Below are positions 38,203 through 48,176 of a stretch of 64,000 nucleotides of DNA, one piece after another (position 1 is the stretch's first letter; each line of letters opens with the position of its first letter). The translations under genes were made by a program, and so were the position numbers. Location: NCBI RefSeq assembly GCF_018398425.1, contig NZ_JADPMV010000001.1, forward strand, positions 372,001 to 436,000, given 5' to 3'. This stretch comes from Pseudomonas lalucatii (GTDB lineage Bacteria > Pseudomonadota > Gammaproteobacteria > Pseudomonadales > Pseudomonadaceae). Below the pieces are notes generated by a model. It was not told the origin of the DNA. It worked only from the letters and a program-made list of their open reading frames with translations, and did no database searches.

Positions 38203-38707
38203 ACACGCATCCTTGGCCTGAGACAGCTTGCTCCTCGTTACGGATGCCTCGAGCTTATCAGCCCACCTCAAGATCGGCCACGTCGAATCAACGACTTAGC
38301 GTACCGAATGGAGGGTCCCGAGAGCTCCGGCGGGTCAGGCACAAGATGCAGGGGAAATATCCTGGCGAGCACCTCAGCCAAGGAAGCGCATCGCTGCCAT
38401 CTGTACCGACTTGCCTTCTGCGTGGCCGTCGACTAATGCTTGTTCGCACGCAACTTTTGAGCAGCACAACTGGGCTCAGTAGTCCCCCTATCATCACCGG
38501 GCAACTAGCGTAAGCGGAGGTTCTGGGTGTTTTTTGTACAGAAGCTGACGCTGACGGAAAAACACACGAAATCAATGAAAAAAAAAAGTACGGCGCTTGC
38601 CTCGCCTCCGTTTACTTACTACAGGTTACGGGTAGTATGTACGCCGGCTAATTTCCTACCATTGGGAAATTGCTTTATATGGAAAACTCCACCTCAAGGG
38701 GAACACG
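38203..38707. other. Intergenic region before oprI
   Basis: 505 bp between divergent genes. It contains a poly-A tract (38579-38587), the oprI promoter and the 5' leader hairpin. Nothing else was identified. Confidence 0.5.
38611..38638 (+). promoter_or_regulatory. Promoter of oprI
   Basis: TTTACT and TAGTAT with a 16-bp spacer, 70 bp upstream of the oprI ATG. The leader then contains an inverted repeat (AATTTCC 38650-38656 with GGAAATT 38665-38671), which could stabilise the very abundant oprI mRNA. Confidence 0.5.
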
Positions 38708-38959
38708 ATGAACAACGTTCTGAAATTCTCTGCTCTGGCTCTGGCCGCAGTTCTGGCTACCGGTTGCAGCAGCATGTCCAAAGAAACTGAAGCTCGTCTG
38801 ACTGCTACCGAAGACGCAGCCGCTCGCGCTCAAGCCCGTGCCGACGAAGCCTATCGCAAGGCCGATGAAGCTCTGGCCGCTGCTCAGAAGGCTCAGCAGA
38901 CTGCTGACGAAGCCAATGAGCGCGCTCTGCGCATGCTGGAAAAAGCCAGCCGCAAGTAA
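38708..38959 (+). CDS. oprI: Major outer-membrane lipoprotein OprI
   Basis: 83 residues. The lipoprotein signal has lipobox LATGC with acylated Cys20. The mature part is one long Ala-rich helix with heptad spacing ([32 protein letters not shown]) and ends in Lys (ASRK), the residue by which OprI, like Braun lipoprotein, can be joined to peptidoglycan. Ribosome site AAGGGG precedes the ATG. An intrinsic terminator follows at 38981. Its neighbour is an L,D-transpeptidase that may perform the attachment. Confidence 0.98.
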   Translation: MNNVLKFSALALAAVLATGCSSMSKETEARLTATEDAAARAQARADEAYRKADEALAAAQKAQQTADEANERALRMLEKASRK

Positions 38960-38980
38960 ATAGCCCGCAACGGCTATTAG

Positions 38981-39005
38981 AGCCGATCCAGTTTCTGGGT
39001 CGGCT
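38981..39005 (+). terminator. Intrinsic terminator of oprI
   Basis: AGCCGATCCAG pairs with CTGGGTCGGCT (one G-T pair) across a TTT loop, followed by TTTTTATT. It lies 21 bp after the stop. Confidence 0.92.
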
Positions 39006-39094
39006 TTTTATTGCCCGGAGAACGACTGAGAACCGAAGGCAATAAAAAACCCGCCGCTGCTTGCGCAGGGCGGGCATGTCTCAACCAGTGCACC

Positions 39095-40051
39095 TCAGAA
39101 CGCGTTGACCGCTCTACTGACCAGCTGCGCATCGGGTTCGGCGATTTCCACCGGCAGGCCATCTTCGGCCGCGACCACCTCGCGCACCACCTCCCAGTCC
39201 AGGCGCAATTCGCCCAGCTCTTCACGCTTGAGCAGCGCATTGATGACCGCAGTGTGCTTGTCGACCACCGAAGGCGCACCGCTGTCGTCCAGCGGGGCAT
39301 GGGCCTCGAGATAGACCTTGCCGTTACTGCGACCAAACTTGTAAGGCTCATTGACGATTCGCACCGGCGTACCGACCGGCACCATATCCGCGAGCTGCAG
39401 CACGTTCTGGTTGAGCATGCGGAAACAGCCGTGGCTGACGCGCATGCCGATGCCGAACTTCTTGTTGGTGCCATGGATCAGGTAACCCGGTATCGACAGC
39501 GACATCTTGTAGGGGCCCAGCGGATTGTCGGGGCCTGGTGGAACATAAGCCGGCAACGGGTCACCGTCGGCGGCATGCTCTTCGAGGATCGACTTCGGCG
39601 GAGTCCAGCCTGGATTCGGCGTCTTGCTGGTGATACGGGCATCGGCCACCGGCGAACTCCAGCCCTCGCGGCCTATGCCCAGAGGATAGGTATGCACGAC
39701 GCTCTGCCCCTTCGGGAAGTAGTACATGCGATATTCGGCGAGGTTGATCACTATCCCCTCACGCGGCCCCGGCGGGAGAATGAAGCGCGTGGGCAGGACG
39801 ATCTCGGTCCCCTCACCGGGCAGCCAGGCATCCACGCCCGGATTGGCCGCGATCATCTCCAGATAGCCCAGGTCATTGGCCACGCCAAGATCGGCAAAGG
39901 TATCTTCGTATTTGGCCTTGACCACCTGCACCTGGCCGACGATGTCCTCGCCGGCCGGCGGCAGAGGCAACTCCAGAGCGATGGCGGGGCCTGCGGAGAA
40001 CAGCATGGCGAGTGGCAGGCAACGGGCGACGGCAGAAACGCGCGACAACAT
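39095..40051 (-). CDS. L,D-transpeptidase (ErfK/YbiS/YkuD family)
   Basis: 318 residues from the ATG at 40051. Signal peptide with cleavage near AIA/LE (26). A LysM-like segment (TFADLGVANDLGYLEMIAANPGVDAWLPGEGTEIVLP) binds peptidoglycan. The YkuD catalytic domain shows HGTNKKFGIGMRVSHGCFRM with His193 and nucleophile Cys209. It acts in the periplasm, forming 3-3 crosslinks or attaching lipoproteins to meso-diaminopimelate. It is convergent with oprI, so OprI may be a substrate; this is inference. Confidence 0.95.
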   Translation of the reverse strand: MLSRVSAVARCLPLAMLFSAGPAIALELPLPPAGEDIVGQVQVVKAKYEDTFADLGVANDLGYLEMIAANPGVDAWLPGEGTEIVLPTRFILPPGPREGIVINLAEYRMYYFPKGQSVVHTYPLGIGREGWSSPVADARITSKTPNPGWTPPKSILEEHAADGDPLPAYVPPGPDNPLGPYKMSLSIPGYLIHGTNKKFGIGMRVSHGCFRMLNQNVLQLADMVPVGTPVRIVNEPYKFGRSNGKVYLEAHAPLDDSGAPSVVDKHTAVINALLKREELGELRLDWEVVREVVAAEDGLPVEIAEPDAQLVSRAVNAF

Positions 40052-40126
40052 CCGGTAATCCTTGGCGAGAATGGTTGACGAACTAGCCGTGTGATTGTAC
40101 ACCGCCGCCCGCCTATCCGGGAGCCC

Positions 40127-40408
40127 TCAGCGCTCGGGCCAAGGCGGCCGTGCGCCACGGCGCTGGGCCTCGAAGGCACTGCGGCATCCCGGACACAAGC
40201 GGGCGTCACGCAGCATCGGCCTGTTCAGCCCACGCCAGCGCGGTCGTGCCGGCAGCAGCCCTCCGCACAGGGTTCGATCGGCAAACTCACCCAGCTCCAG
40301 CTGACGCGCGACCAGGTGCAGGCGCACCTCCCGGCAGGCGAACAGATCCAGCTGCTCGTCCGGCTCGATCAGTTGGTAGGCATGCAAAGACCAGGCAGGA
40401 CGCGGCAT
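40127..40408 (-). CDS. Small conserved-type hypothetical protein
   Basis: 93 residues from the ATG at 40408 (GGAG upstream). Rich in Arg and Leu, with three Cys grouped as LCGG and LCPGC, possibly metal-binding. It sits between the L,D-transpeptidase and tesA genes, all on the same strand. I do not recognise the family; its position and ribosome site argue that it is real. Confidence 0.65.
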   Translation of the reverse strand: MPRPAWSLHAYQLIEPDEQLDLFACREVRLHLVARQLELGEFADRTLCGGLLPARPRWRGLNRPMLRDARLCPGCRSAFEAQRRGARPPWPER

Positions 40409-40466
40409 CGGGGGCTCCAGGGCGGGGGCGCCACCTTAGCCGAAAGGCCGAACGCAGAAAAGCCTG

Positions 40467-41072
40467 TCAGAGCAGTGGCTGCAGCTGCGGCCAGAGATTC
40501 TCCAGGAGAACGGGTTGCGCCGCCGCCGTGGGATGAATGCCGTCGCTCTGCATCATGCCCGGCACCCCGCCGACCCCTTCGAGGAAGAACGGCACCAAGG
40601 GAACTTCATGCGCCTCTGCCACTGCCGAGAAGCTCGCAGCGAAGGCCGTGGTGTAACGTTGGCCGTAGTTAGGCGGCAGGCGCATCCCCAGCAGCAGCAC
40701 CTTGGCACCGGCGTCCCGCGACTGCCGGACCATGGTTGCAAGATTCTGTTGCAATTGCCCCGGTGGCTGGCCGCGCAGGCCATCGTTGCCACCCAGCTCG
40801 ATTATCACCAGGCGCGGCCGGTGCTCGGCAAGCAGCCCGGGAAGCCGTGCAGCGCCGCCTGCGCTGGTGTCGCCGCTGATCGAAGCGTTCACCACTCGGT
40901 GCCCATAGCCCTGCTGCGACAGGCGCTGCTCCAGCAAGGCGACCCAGCCCTGGCGGGTATCCAGGCCGAAAGCCGCGCTGATACTATCGCCGACAACCAG
41001 CACGGTATCGGCCACGGCGGCCTGCACCGACAGCAGCAGAGCCAAGATGGCCCCCAGCAACCCTGTACGCAT
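40467..41072 (-). CDS. tesA: Multifunctional acyl-CoA thioesterase/protease/arylesterase TesA
   Basis: 201 residues from the ATG at 41072 (GGAGGG upstream). Signal peptide cleaved near AVA/DT (20-22), so periplasmic. SGNH-hydrolase blocks: VVGDSISAAFGL (catalytic Ser), NASISGDTSAGG, IIELGGNDGLRG, and SDGIHPTAAAQP (Asp and His). In E. coli and Pseudomonas the gene is beside the YbbA/YbbP ABC system, as here. It is divergent from the ABC ATPase with only 10 bp between start codons. Confidence 0.95.
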   Translation of the reverse strand: MRTGLLGAILALLLSVQAAVADTVLVVGDSISAAFGLDTRQGWVALLEQRLSQQGYGHRVVNASISGDTSAGGAARLPGLLAEHRPRLVIIELGGNDGLRGQPPGQLQQNLATMVRQSRDAGAKVLLLGMRLPPNYGQRYTTAFAASFSAVAEAHEVPLVPFFLEGVGGVPGMMQSDGIHPTAAAQPVLLENLWPQLQPLL

Positions 41073-41082
41073 CGGACCCTCC

Positions 41083-41766
41083 ATGAACTCACCCATCCTC
41101 ACTGCGCGGAACCTTAGCAAAGTGGTCCCCAGCGCGGAAGGCGAGTTGACCATACTCCACGGCCTCTCCCTCGAACTGGCTGCCGGCGACAGTCTGGCCA
41201 TAGTCGGCAGTTCGGGCTCGGGCAAATCCACCCTGCTCGGCCTGCTCGCCGGCCTCGACCTGCCGAGCGCCGGCGATGTCGCCCTGGCCGGCCACCACCT
41301 CGGCCGGCTCGATGAGGACCAGCGGGCCCGGGTGCGGGCCGAGCACGTCGGTTTCGTCTTCCAGTCTTTCCAACTGCTCGACAGCCTAAACGCCCTGGAG
41401 AACGTGATGCTGCCACTGGAGCTCGAGGGCCGGCGCGATGCCCGCGACCGGGCCCGCGGCCTGCTCGACCGGGTCGGCCTCGGCCAGCGCCTGAGCCACT
41501 TCCCGCGCCAGCTGTCCGGCGGCGAGCAGCAGCGCGTGGCCATCGCCCGGGCCTTCGTCGCCGCCCCGGCCGTGCTGTTCGCCGACGAGCCGACCGGCAA
41601 CCTCGACAGCCACACCGGCGCGCACATCAGCGATCTGCTGTTCGAGTTGAACCAGGAGCGCGGCGCGACCCTGGTACTGGTCACCCACGACGAACGCCTG
41701 GCGCAACGCTGCCAGCGCCTGATCCGCCTCGAAGGCGGCCATCGGGTCGATCACGTGGAGGCCTGA
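41083..41766 (+). CDS. ABC transporter ATPase (YbbA-like)
   Basis: 227 residues from the ATG at 41083. Walker A GSSGSGKST, Q-loop VFQSFQLL, signature LSGGEQQRVAIARAF and Walker B VLFADEPTGNLD are complete. It belongs to the LolD/MacB/YbbA subgroup with FtsX-type permeases. Its stop overlaps the permease start by one base (TGATG). With the permease broken, the transporter may not be functional unless the lesion is a sequencing error. Confidence 0.93.
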   Translation: MNSPILTARNLSKVVPSAEGELTILHGLSLELAAGDSLAIVGSSGSGKSTLLGLLAGLDLPSAGDVALAGHHLGRLDEDQRARVRAEHVGFVFQSFQLLDSLNALENVMLPLELEGRRDARDRARGLLDRVGLGQRLSHFPRQLSGGEQQRVAIARAFVAAPAVLFADEPTGNLDSHTGAHISDLLFELNQERGATLVLVTHDERLAQRCQRLIRLEGGHRVDHVEA

Positions 41767-42815
41767 TGGCCCGCCTGCCGCTTGCCCGGCTACTGGCCCT
41801 GGCGCTCCGCCAACTGCTGCGCGACGCCCGCGCCGGCGAGCTGCGCGTGCTGTTCTTTGCCCTGCTGGTGGCGGTCGCCGCCAGCACCGCCATCGGCTAT
41901 TTCAGCGCGCGCCTGAATGACGGCATGCTCAGGCGCGCCAGCGAGTTCCTCGGCGCCGACCTGCTGCTGACCGGCACTTCGCCCGCCGCTCCCGAGCAGA
42001 TCGCCCAGGGCACGCGCCTGGGCCTGGCGCACGCCCAGCTGGTCGAGTTCTCCAGCGTGATCGCCAGCGATGCGGCCATCCAGTTGGTCAGCGTCAAGGC
42101 CGCCGACGACCACTATCCGCTGCGTGGCAGGCTGAAGAGCGCGGCGGCCCCCTATACGGCCGAGCAACCCGGTTCCGGCCCCCGCCCGGGTGAGGTGTGG
42201 GCCGAGGCGCGGCTGTTCGCCGCCCTGGGCCTGCAGGTCGGCGACCGCATCGAACTGGGTGCGACCAGCCTGACCCTGAGCCGCGTGTTGACCTATCTGC
42301 CCGACGAGGCCGGAGACTTCTACAGCCTGAACCCCCATGTGCTGATGCACCTCGACGATTTGCCGGCCACAGGTGTGGTGCAGCCCGGCAGCCGGGTCAG
42401 GTACCGCGAGCAATGGCGCGGCACGGACGAGGTGCTGGCCGCCTACCGGCAGGCCGTCGAGCCGACCCTCGCGGCCAACCAGCGTCTGGAGGATGCCCGC
42501 GACAGCAGCCGCCAGGTCGGTGGCGCCCTGAGCCGCGCCGAACGCTACCTGAACCTGGCCAGCCTGGCCGCCGTATTGCTGGCCGGCGTCGCGGTGGCGC
42601 TGTCCGCCGCACGCTTCGCCGTTCGCCGCTTCGATGCCAGCGCCCTGCTGCGCTGCCTGGGCCTGTCGCGCCGCCAGGCACTCGGCCTGTTCGGCCTGCA
42701 GCTGGCCGTGCTGGGGCTGCTCGCCAGCCTGAGTGGCGCCCTGCTCGGTTGGCTCGCCCAGCACGGCCTGTTCTATTTGCTCCGTGGCCTGCTCCCCGCC
42801 GACCTGCCCGCCGGC

Positions 42816-42820
42816 GGGGG
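42816..42820 (+). other. Probable one-base insertion in a G run
   Basis: A run of five G at the point where the permease reading frame breaks. Removal of one G restores a continuous frame (P-A-G-G-A-G-P-A-L-A-G-M-A). Confidence 0.7.
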
Positions 42821-42921
42821 CCGGGCCGGCACTGGCCGGCATGGCCACCGGGCTGGTCGCCCTGGCCGGTTTCGCCTTGCCGCCGCTGGCCGCCCTCGGC
42901 CGGGTTCCGCCGCTGCGGGTA

Positions 42922-43184
42922 CTGCGCCGCGACCTGTTGCCGGTACCGGCCAGCTCCTGGCTGGTATACGGCGCCGCCCTGCTGGCGCTGGGCCTGATCA
43001 TGTGGCGCCTGAGCCTGGACCTGCAGTTGACCCTGGCCCTGCTCGGCGGCGGCCTGCGCCGCGACCTGTTGCCGGTACCGGCCAGCTCCTGGCTGGTATA
43101 CGGCGCCGCCCTGCTGGCGCTGGGCCTGATCATGTGGCGCCTGAGCCTGGACCTGCAGTTGACCCTGGCCCTGCTCGGCGGCGG
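42922..43184 (+). repeat. Tandem 132-bp direct duplication in the permease gene
   Basis: The unit starting at 42922 is repeated from 43054 with 131 of 131 bases identical (period 132). The duplicated 44 codons span a membrane segment (SWLVYGAALLALGLIMWRL) and the following loop. Identity is complete, so the event is recent or artefactual. Confidence 0.95.
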
Positions 43185-44310
43185 GCAGGCGCTGGCCTTC
43201 GGCCTGATCATCCTGGCCATGGCGCTGATCGCCCTGCTGCGCGGCGAGCTGCTCGACACCTGGCAGGAGCAATTGCCGGCGCAGGCGCCCAATCACTTCG
43301 CCCTGAACGTTCTGCCGACGGAGCGGGCGGCGTTCGCCGCGCGTCTCGCCGAACTGTCGCCCCACCCCGCGCCGCTGTACCCGGTGGTGCCCGGGCGCCT
43401 GGTGATGATCAACGACGAGCCGGTGCGGCAGGTCGTCAGCAAGGACAGCCAGGGCGAGCGCGCGATCCGCCGCGACCTCAGCCTGACCTGGGCCGCCGAG
43501 CTGCCCGAGGGCAATCGCCTGCTGGCCGGCGACTGGTGGCAGGGTGATGAGGGTGGCGAACTACCCGGGGTATCGGTGGAATCCAAGTTGGCCGAGAGCC
43601 TCGGCCTCAAGCTCGGCGACCGCCTGGGCTTCAGTGTCGGCGGCCTGAACCGCGAGGCCCGGGTCAGCAACCTGCGCGAGGTGGACTGGAACAACTTCCA
43701 GCCCAACTTCTACATGATCTTCGAGCCTGGCACCCTGCAGGACCTGCCGTTCACCTACCTGACCAGCTTCTACCTGCCGCCCGATCAGGAACGCGAGCTG
43801 GTCGAGCTGGCGCGGGCCTTCCCCGCCGTGACCCTGCTCCAGGTCGACGCCTTGCTGGCCCAGCTGCGCAGCATCGTCGCCCAGGTGACCCTGGCCGTCG
43901 AATACGTCCTGCTGTTCGTCCTCGCCGCCGGACTGGCCGTGCTGTTCGCCGGCCTGCAGAGCACCCTGGACGAACGCATCCGCCAGGGCGCCCTGTTGCG
44001 CGCCCTGGGTGCCGAACGCCGTCTGCTGATCGACGCCCGGCGCACGGAGTTCGCCCTGCTCGGCGCGGCCAGCGGCGTGCTGGCCGCGCTGGGCTGCGAG
44101 CTGATCAGCGCCCTGCTCTATCGCTTCGCCTTCGACCTGCACTGGCAGCCGCACCCCTGGCTGCTCGGCCTGCCGCTGCTCGGCGCCCTGCTGGTGGGCG
44201 GCGCCGGGGTGCTCGGCACGCGCCGGGCCCTGAACCACAGCCCGCTGACGGTATTGCGCGAGGGCTGATAAGATCGCGGCCCTCATCACCATTCACGCCC
44301 TCGCAACCCC

Positions 44311-44808
44311 ATGAGCCGTTATCGTCCGCCGCGCTCCGCCGGTACCCCCCTGATCACCCCCGAAGGCGAGGCGCGCCTGCGCGCCGAATTGCACGAGCTG
44401 TGGTACGTCCGCCGCCCTCAGGTCACCCAGGCGGTCAGCGAGGCTGCGGCCCAGGGCGATCGTTCGGAAAACGCCGAGTACACCTACGGCAAGAAGATGC
44501 TGCGCGAGATCGACAGTCGCGTGCGTTTCCTGAGCAAGCGCCTGGAGAACCTCAAGGTGGTCGACGCCCGCCCGAGCGACCCGAACAAGATCTACTTCGG
44601 CGCCTGGGTCACCCTCGAGGACGAGGAGGGCCTGGAGGCGCGCTATCGCATCGTCGGCCCGGACGAACTGGACCTGAAGCTGAACCTGATCAGCATCGAC
44701 TCGCCCCTGGCCCGCGGCCTGGTCGGCAAAACCCTGGACGCCGAAGTACGGGTGCAGACGCCGACCGGGGAGAAAACCTGGTACGTGGTGGCGATCGACT
44801 ATCCCTGA
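44311..44808 (+). CDS. greB: Transcription elongation factor GreB
   Basis: 165 residues. It rescues backtracked RNA polymerase by stimulating transcript cleavage. The N-terminal coiled coil has [57 protein letters not shown], with the acidic tip residues in DRSENAEY. The C-terminal FKBP-like domain ends [17 protein letters not shown], as in GreB rather than GreA. Its 3' end overlaps the convergent gene at 44799 by 10 bp. Confidence 0.96.
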   Translation: MSRYRPPRSAGTPLITPEGEARLRAELHELWYVRRPQVTQAVSEAAAQGDRSENAEYTYGKKMLREIDSRVRFLSKRLENLKVVDARPSDPNKIYFGAWVTLEDEEGLEARYRIVGPDELDLKLNLISIDSPLARGLVGKTLDAEVRVQTPTGEKTWYVVAIDYP

Positions 44809-45128
44809 ATGCCCGGTTCCTGGCGCCGGGTGATCAAGCCCTGGCGGGCGACCCGGGTCAGCTCGCGCACGGTGTCGTGCAGCTGCTCGGCACTCGGCGC
44901 CTGGACCACGGCCAGGTCGAAGCTGTCGCTGGCAAAGCGCGCCAGGGACTCATCGGCACGGGCAAACTGGATCAGGAAGGCGGGCGAGCCGCCCCAGCGC
45001 TTGGGCCAGCCGTCCAGGTAGCGCAGCAGGGTCGGCTGGTGGCTGCCGCCAAGCAGTATCTTGGCGTTACGCAGGCGCAGCCCGGTGGTGATGGGGGCCA
45101 ATCGAATCAGCGGTTGGGGACAGGTCAT
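44799..45128 (-). CDS. Hypothetical protein convergent with greB
   Basis: 109 residues. No signal peptide or membrane segment. Segments such as [31 protein letters not shown] and [29 protein letters not shown] suggest an alpha/beta fold similar to the C-terminal half of methyltransferases, but without the SAM-binding motif. It overlaps greB by 10 bp. Conserved position next to greB is recalled from P. aeruginosa. Function unknown. Confidence 0.7.
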   Translation of the reverse strand: MTCPQPLIRLAPITTGLRLRNAKILLGGSHQPTLLRYLDGWPKRWGGSPAFLIQFARADESLARFASDSFDLAVVQAPSAEQLHDTVRELTRVARQGLITRRQEPGIQG

Positions 45129-45332
45129 GCTCGCGTCTCCGCCTCAGGAATCCCGCTGGGCAGCGGTGAGAGGCGACACCGAACCAGCGCTTTAGCGGTA
45201 TTTCGAAGACCTCGTGGAGGTCTCCTCGGAGCCCTGCCCATGGCAAGTCGCTCGGCGCCCCGCAAGTAGCTGTTTAAATCGGCGCATGGGTCGGCATCCT
45301 AGAGAAGCCTGCGCGATACTGTCAACAAGGAT

Positions 45333-45878
45333 ATGCCAGCCGAAGCCGCACCCATGAATGCCCCCAGCATGCGCCTGTTCTTCGCTCTTCGCTGCCCGAC
45401 CGGGCTGGCCGAGCGCATCGCCGAATGGCGCGATGGGCAGCGCCTGAGCGGCCGGCCCGTGGTCGCGGCGAACCTGCACCTGACCCTGGCCTTTCTCGGC
45501 CAGCAACCCAGCACTCGGCTAGGCGAGCTGCGCGGCCTCGCCGCCGCGCTGCAGGCCACGGCGTTCGAGCTGCGCCTAGACCGGTTGGTGCACCGTCGCA
45601 ATGGCCTGTTGTACCTGGCCCCTAGCGAGCCTCCCGCCGCGCTGCTGGACTTGGCCGGGCAACTGCATCTGGCACTGCGCACCGCCGGCTTCACGCTGGA
45701 GGAGCGGTCCTTTCTCGCCCATCTGACCCTGATGCGCCGGTGCAGTGCGAGGCCGCCGCCGACCTGCCCAACCTTCGATTGGTCGGTCGGCCATTTCGCC
45801 CTGCTGGCCTCCGAAACCAGCCAGCGAGGTGGCCTCTACCAGCAACTCGAGCAGTGGCCACTGTTGCCAATCCGCTAG
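45333..45878 (+). CDS. thpR: RNA 2',3'-cyclic phosphodiesterase (LigT/ThpR)
   Basis: 181 residues; the ATG at 45333 is used, with AAGG just upstream, although the ATG at 45354 or 45369 (MRLFFALRCP) is equally plausible. The 2H phosphoesterase fold is defined by two H-x-T/S-L motifs: NLHLTLAFLG and AHLTLMRRC, both present. It hydrolyses 2',3'-cyclic phosphates in RNA, and relatives ligate tRNA halves in vitro. It lies upstream of the lipase gene on the same strand but with a separate sigma-54 promoter between. Confidence 0.9.
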   Translation: MPAEAAPMNAPSMRLFFALRCPTGLAERIAEWRDGQRLSGRPVVAANLHLTLAFLGQQPSTRLGELRGLAAALQATAFELRLDRLVHRRNGLLYLAPSEPPAALLDLAGQLHLALRTAGFTLEERSFLAHLTLMRRCSARPPPTCPTFDWSVGHFALLASETSQRGGLYQQLEQWPLLPIR

Positions 45879-45990
45879 TCCTGGCGTTTCGCACCGTAAC
45901 AGGCTCCACAGGGGGCGAACCCGTGTCAGGGAAAGTGTTTGGCACGAAAGTACCTGTTTCAGAGCCTCCCTGTGCCACTCGAGGCGAAGA

Positions 45991-46005
45991 TGGCACGCTT
46001 TCTGC
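45991..46005 (+). promoter_or_regulatory. Sigma-54 (RpoN) promoter of the lipase operon
   Basis: TGGCACGctttcTGC matches the -24/-12 consensus (TGGCACG-N4-TTGC) with correct GG-GC spacing and one mismatch, 72 bp upstream of the lipase ATG. In P. aeruginosa the lipA gene is known to be transcribed by sigma-54 with an activator, so the match is biologically consistent. Confidence 0.8.
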
Positions 46006-46046
46006 GACAAGCCGCCGCACCCCGGGCGGATCGCCGGAGTCGCTGA

Positions 46047-47021
<975 letters not shown>

Positions 47022-47026
47022 GCACC

Positions 47027-47046
47027 CGGGGTCCCGCAGGACCCCG
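47027..47046 (+). other. Hairpin between lipase and foldase genes
   Basis: CGGGGTCC pairs with GGACCCCG across a CGCA loop, 6 bp after the lipase stop. No T tract follows. It may reduce foldase expression relative to lipase or protect the lipA mRNA. Confidence 0.45.
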
Positions 47047-47096
47047 CCTCCCCAAGCCCCGGCCTCGGGGCCCATGCTCACTCGGCGAAACGACCC

Positions 47097-48131
47097 GTGA
47101 AGAAACTGTTGCTGCTCCCGCTGCTGGCCTTCATTGCCGTCCTCCTCGTCCTGCTCGATCTCGTCGGGCCGCAGCCCGGCCCGAGTACACCCGCCGTTCA
47201 GCTTCCGCACGGGGCCCGCCAGGCCGCCGAGACTGCACCGCAACAGTCCACCAGCGCTTCACCTGCGGCCGCCCGGAGCCAGGCGCCACAGACGCTGCCC
47301 GCCTCCTTCGCCGGCACCCGGGTGGACGGGAGGTTTCGCACGGACGCTGCCGGGCACCTGCTCATCAGCGAAGACATCCGGCGGATATTCGACTATTTCC
47401 TCGCGGCCATCGGCGAGGAGCCGCTACGCAGCAGCGTCGAACGCCTGCGCCTGCATATTGCCGAGCAACTGCCGACACCGGCGCGGGAGCAGGCGCTGGC
47501 GCTGCTGAACCAGTACCTCGACTACCGGCGCGAACTGGTGTTGCTGGAGCGCGACTGGCCCCAGCAGGCCAGCCTGGACGCCCTGCGCCAGCGTGAGGCC
47601 GCGGTCCAGGCCCTGCGCGCCAGCCTGTTCGGCCCTGAGGCGCATCTGGCATTCTTTGCCCGGGAGCAAGCCTACAACCAGTACAGCCTGCAGCGCCTGG
47701 CCATCCAGCAGGACGCCGGCCTGGACATCGCAGGCAAGGCCGCTGCCCTCGACCGGCTGCGCGAGGGCCTGCCGCCGGACCTACAGGCCAGCCTGCTGCC
47801 GCAATTGCAGAACGACCTGCGCCAGCAGACCGCCAAGCTGCAGGTCGATGGCGCAGACGCCGCGCAGATTCGGCATCTGCGCCTGCAGATGGTTGGCGCC
47901 GCGGCCACCGAACGCCTGGAGGCCCTGGACCACAAGCGCCAGGCCTGGGCACGGCGGCTCGCCGACTACCAGCAGGCCAAGGCCAGGATCGCGGCCAGCC
48001 GCGGTCTCAGCGCGGGGGACAAGGCAGCCGCCATCGCCCGCCTGGCCGCGGAGCATTTCGACGAGCGCGAGCGTCTGCGCCTGGAGGCGGCGGAACAGCT
48101 GGCCCAGGCCCGCAGCCCAGCGTCCTCCTGA
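47097..48131 (+). CDS. lifO: Lipase-specific foldase (lipase chaperone)
   Basis: 344 residues starting at a GTG. The N-terminal anchor ([23 protein letters not shown]) is followed by a Pro/Ala/Gln-rich linker and a helical chaperone domain. The essential Rx1x2FDY(F/C)L(S/T)A motif is present as [14 protein letters not shown] (near 95). It folds LipA in the periplasm while anchored to the inner membrane. It follows the lipase by 75 bp. Confidence 0.95.
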   Translation: MKKLLLLPLLAFIAVLLVLLDLVGPQPGPSTPAVQLPHGARQAAETAPQQSTSASPAAARSQAPQTLPASFAGTRVDGRFRTDAAGHLLISEDIRRIFDYFLAAIGEEPLRSSVERLRLHIAEQLPTPAREQALALLNQYLDYRRELVLLERDWPQQASLDALRQREAAVQALRASLFGPEAHLAFFAREQAYNQYSLQRLAIQQDAGLDIAGKAAALDRLREGLPPDLQASLLPQLQNDLRQQTAKLQVDGADAAQIRHLRLQMVGAAATERLEALDHKRQAWARRLADYQQAKARIAASRGLSAGDKAAAIARLAAEHFDERERLRLEAAEQLAQARSPASS

Positions 48132-48138
48132 AATGCAC

Positions 48139-48161
48139 AAGGCCCGCACAGGGCGGGCCTT
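48139..48161. terminator. Terminator between foldase and doxX
   Basis: AAGGCCCGC pairs with GCGGGCCTT across a 5-nt loop between two convergent genes. The T tract is poor in both directions. Confidence 0.6.
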
Positions 48162-48176
48162 GGATACTGACCGGGC

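Larger units (their letters stand above)
41766..44268 (+). pseudogene. ABC transporter permease (YbbP/FtsX type), frameshifted with internal duplication
   Basis: The intact gene would encode about 833 residues. The N-terminal frame runs from the ATG at 41766 through LLRGLLPADLPAGG; then the reading frame must shift by +1 near 42816-42829, by a GGGGG run, to continue in another frame with PALAGMATGLVALAGFALPPL to the stop at 44268. Both parts show FtsX-type permease segments. Within the second frame a 44-residue block (LRRDLLPVPASSWLVYGAALL... to LALLGGG) is exactly duplicated in tandem. A one-base insertion in the G run explains the frameshift. It may be a true pseudogene or a sequencing error; the in-frame duplication would remain in either case. 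Confidence 0.85.

Noticed and set aside
45949..45965. Second sigma-54-like box (TGGCACGAAAG) upstream of lipA
   Set aside because: No GC at the -12 position with correct spacing; the box at 45991 fits much better.
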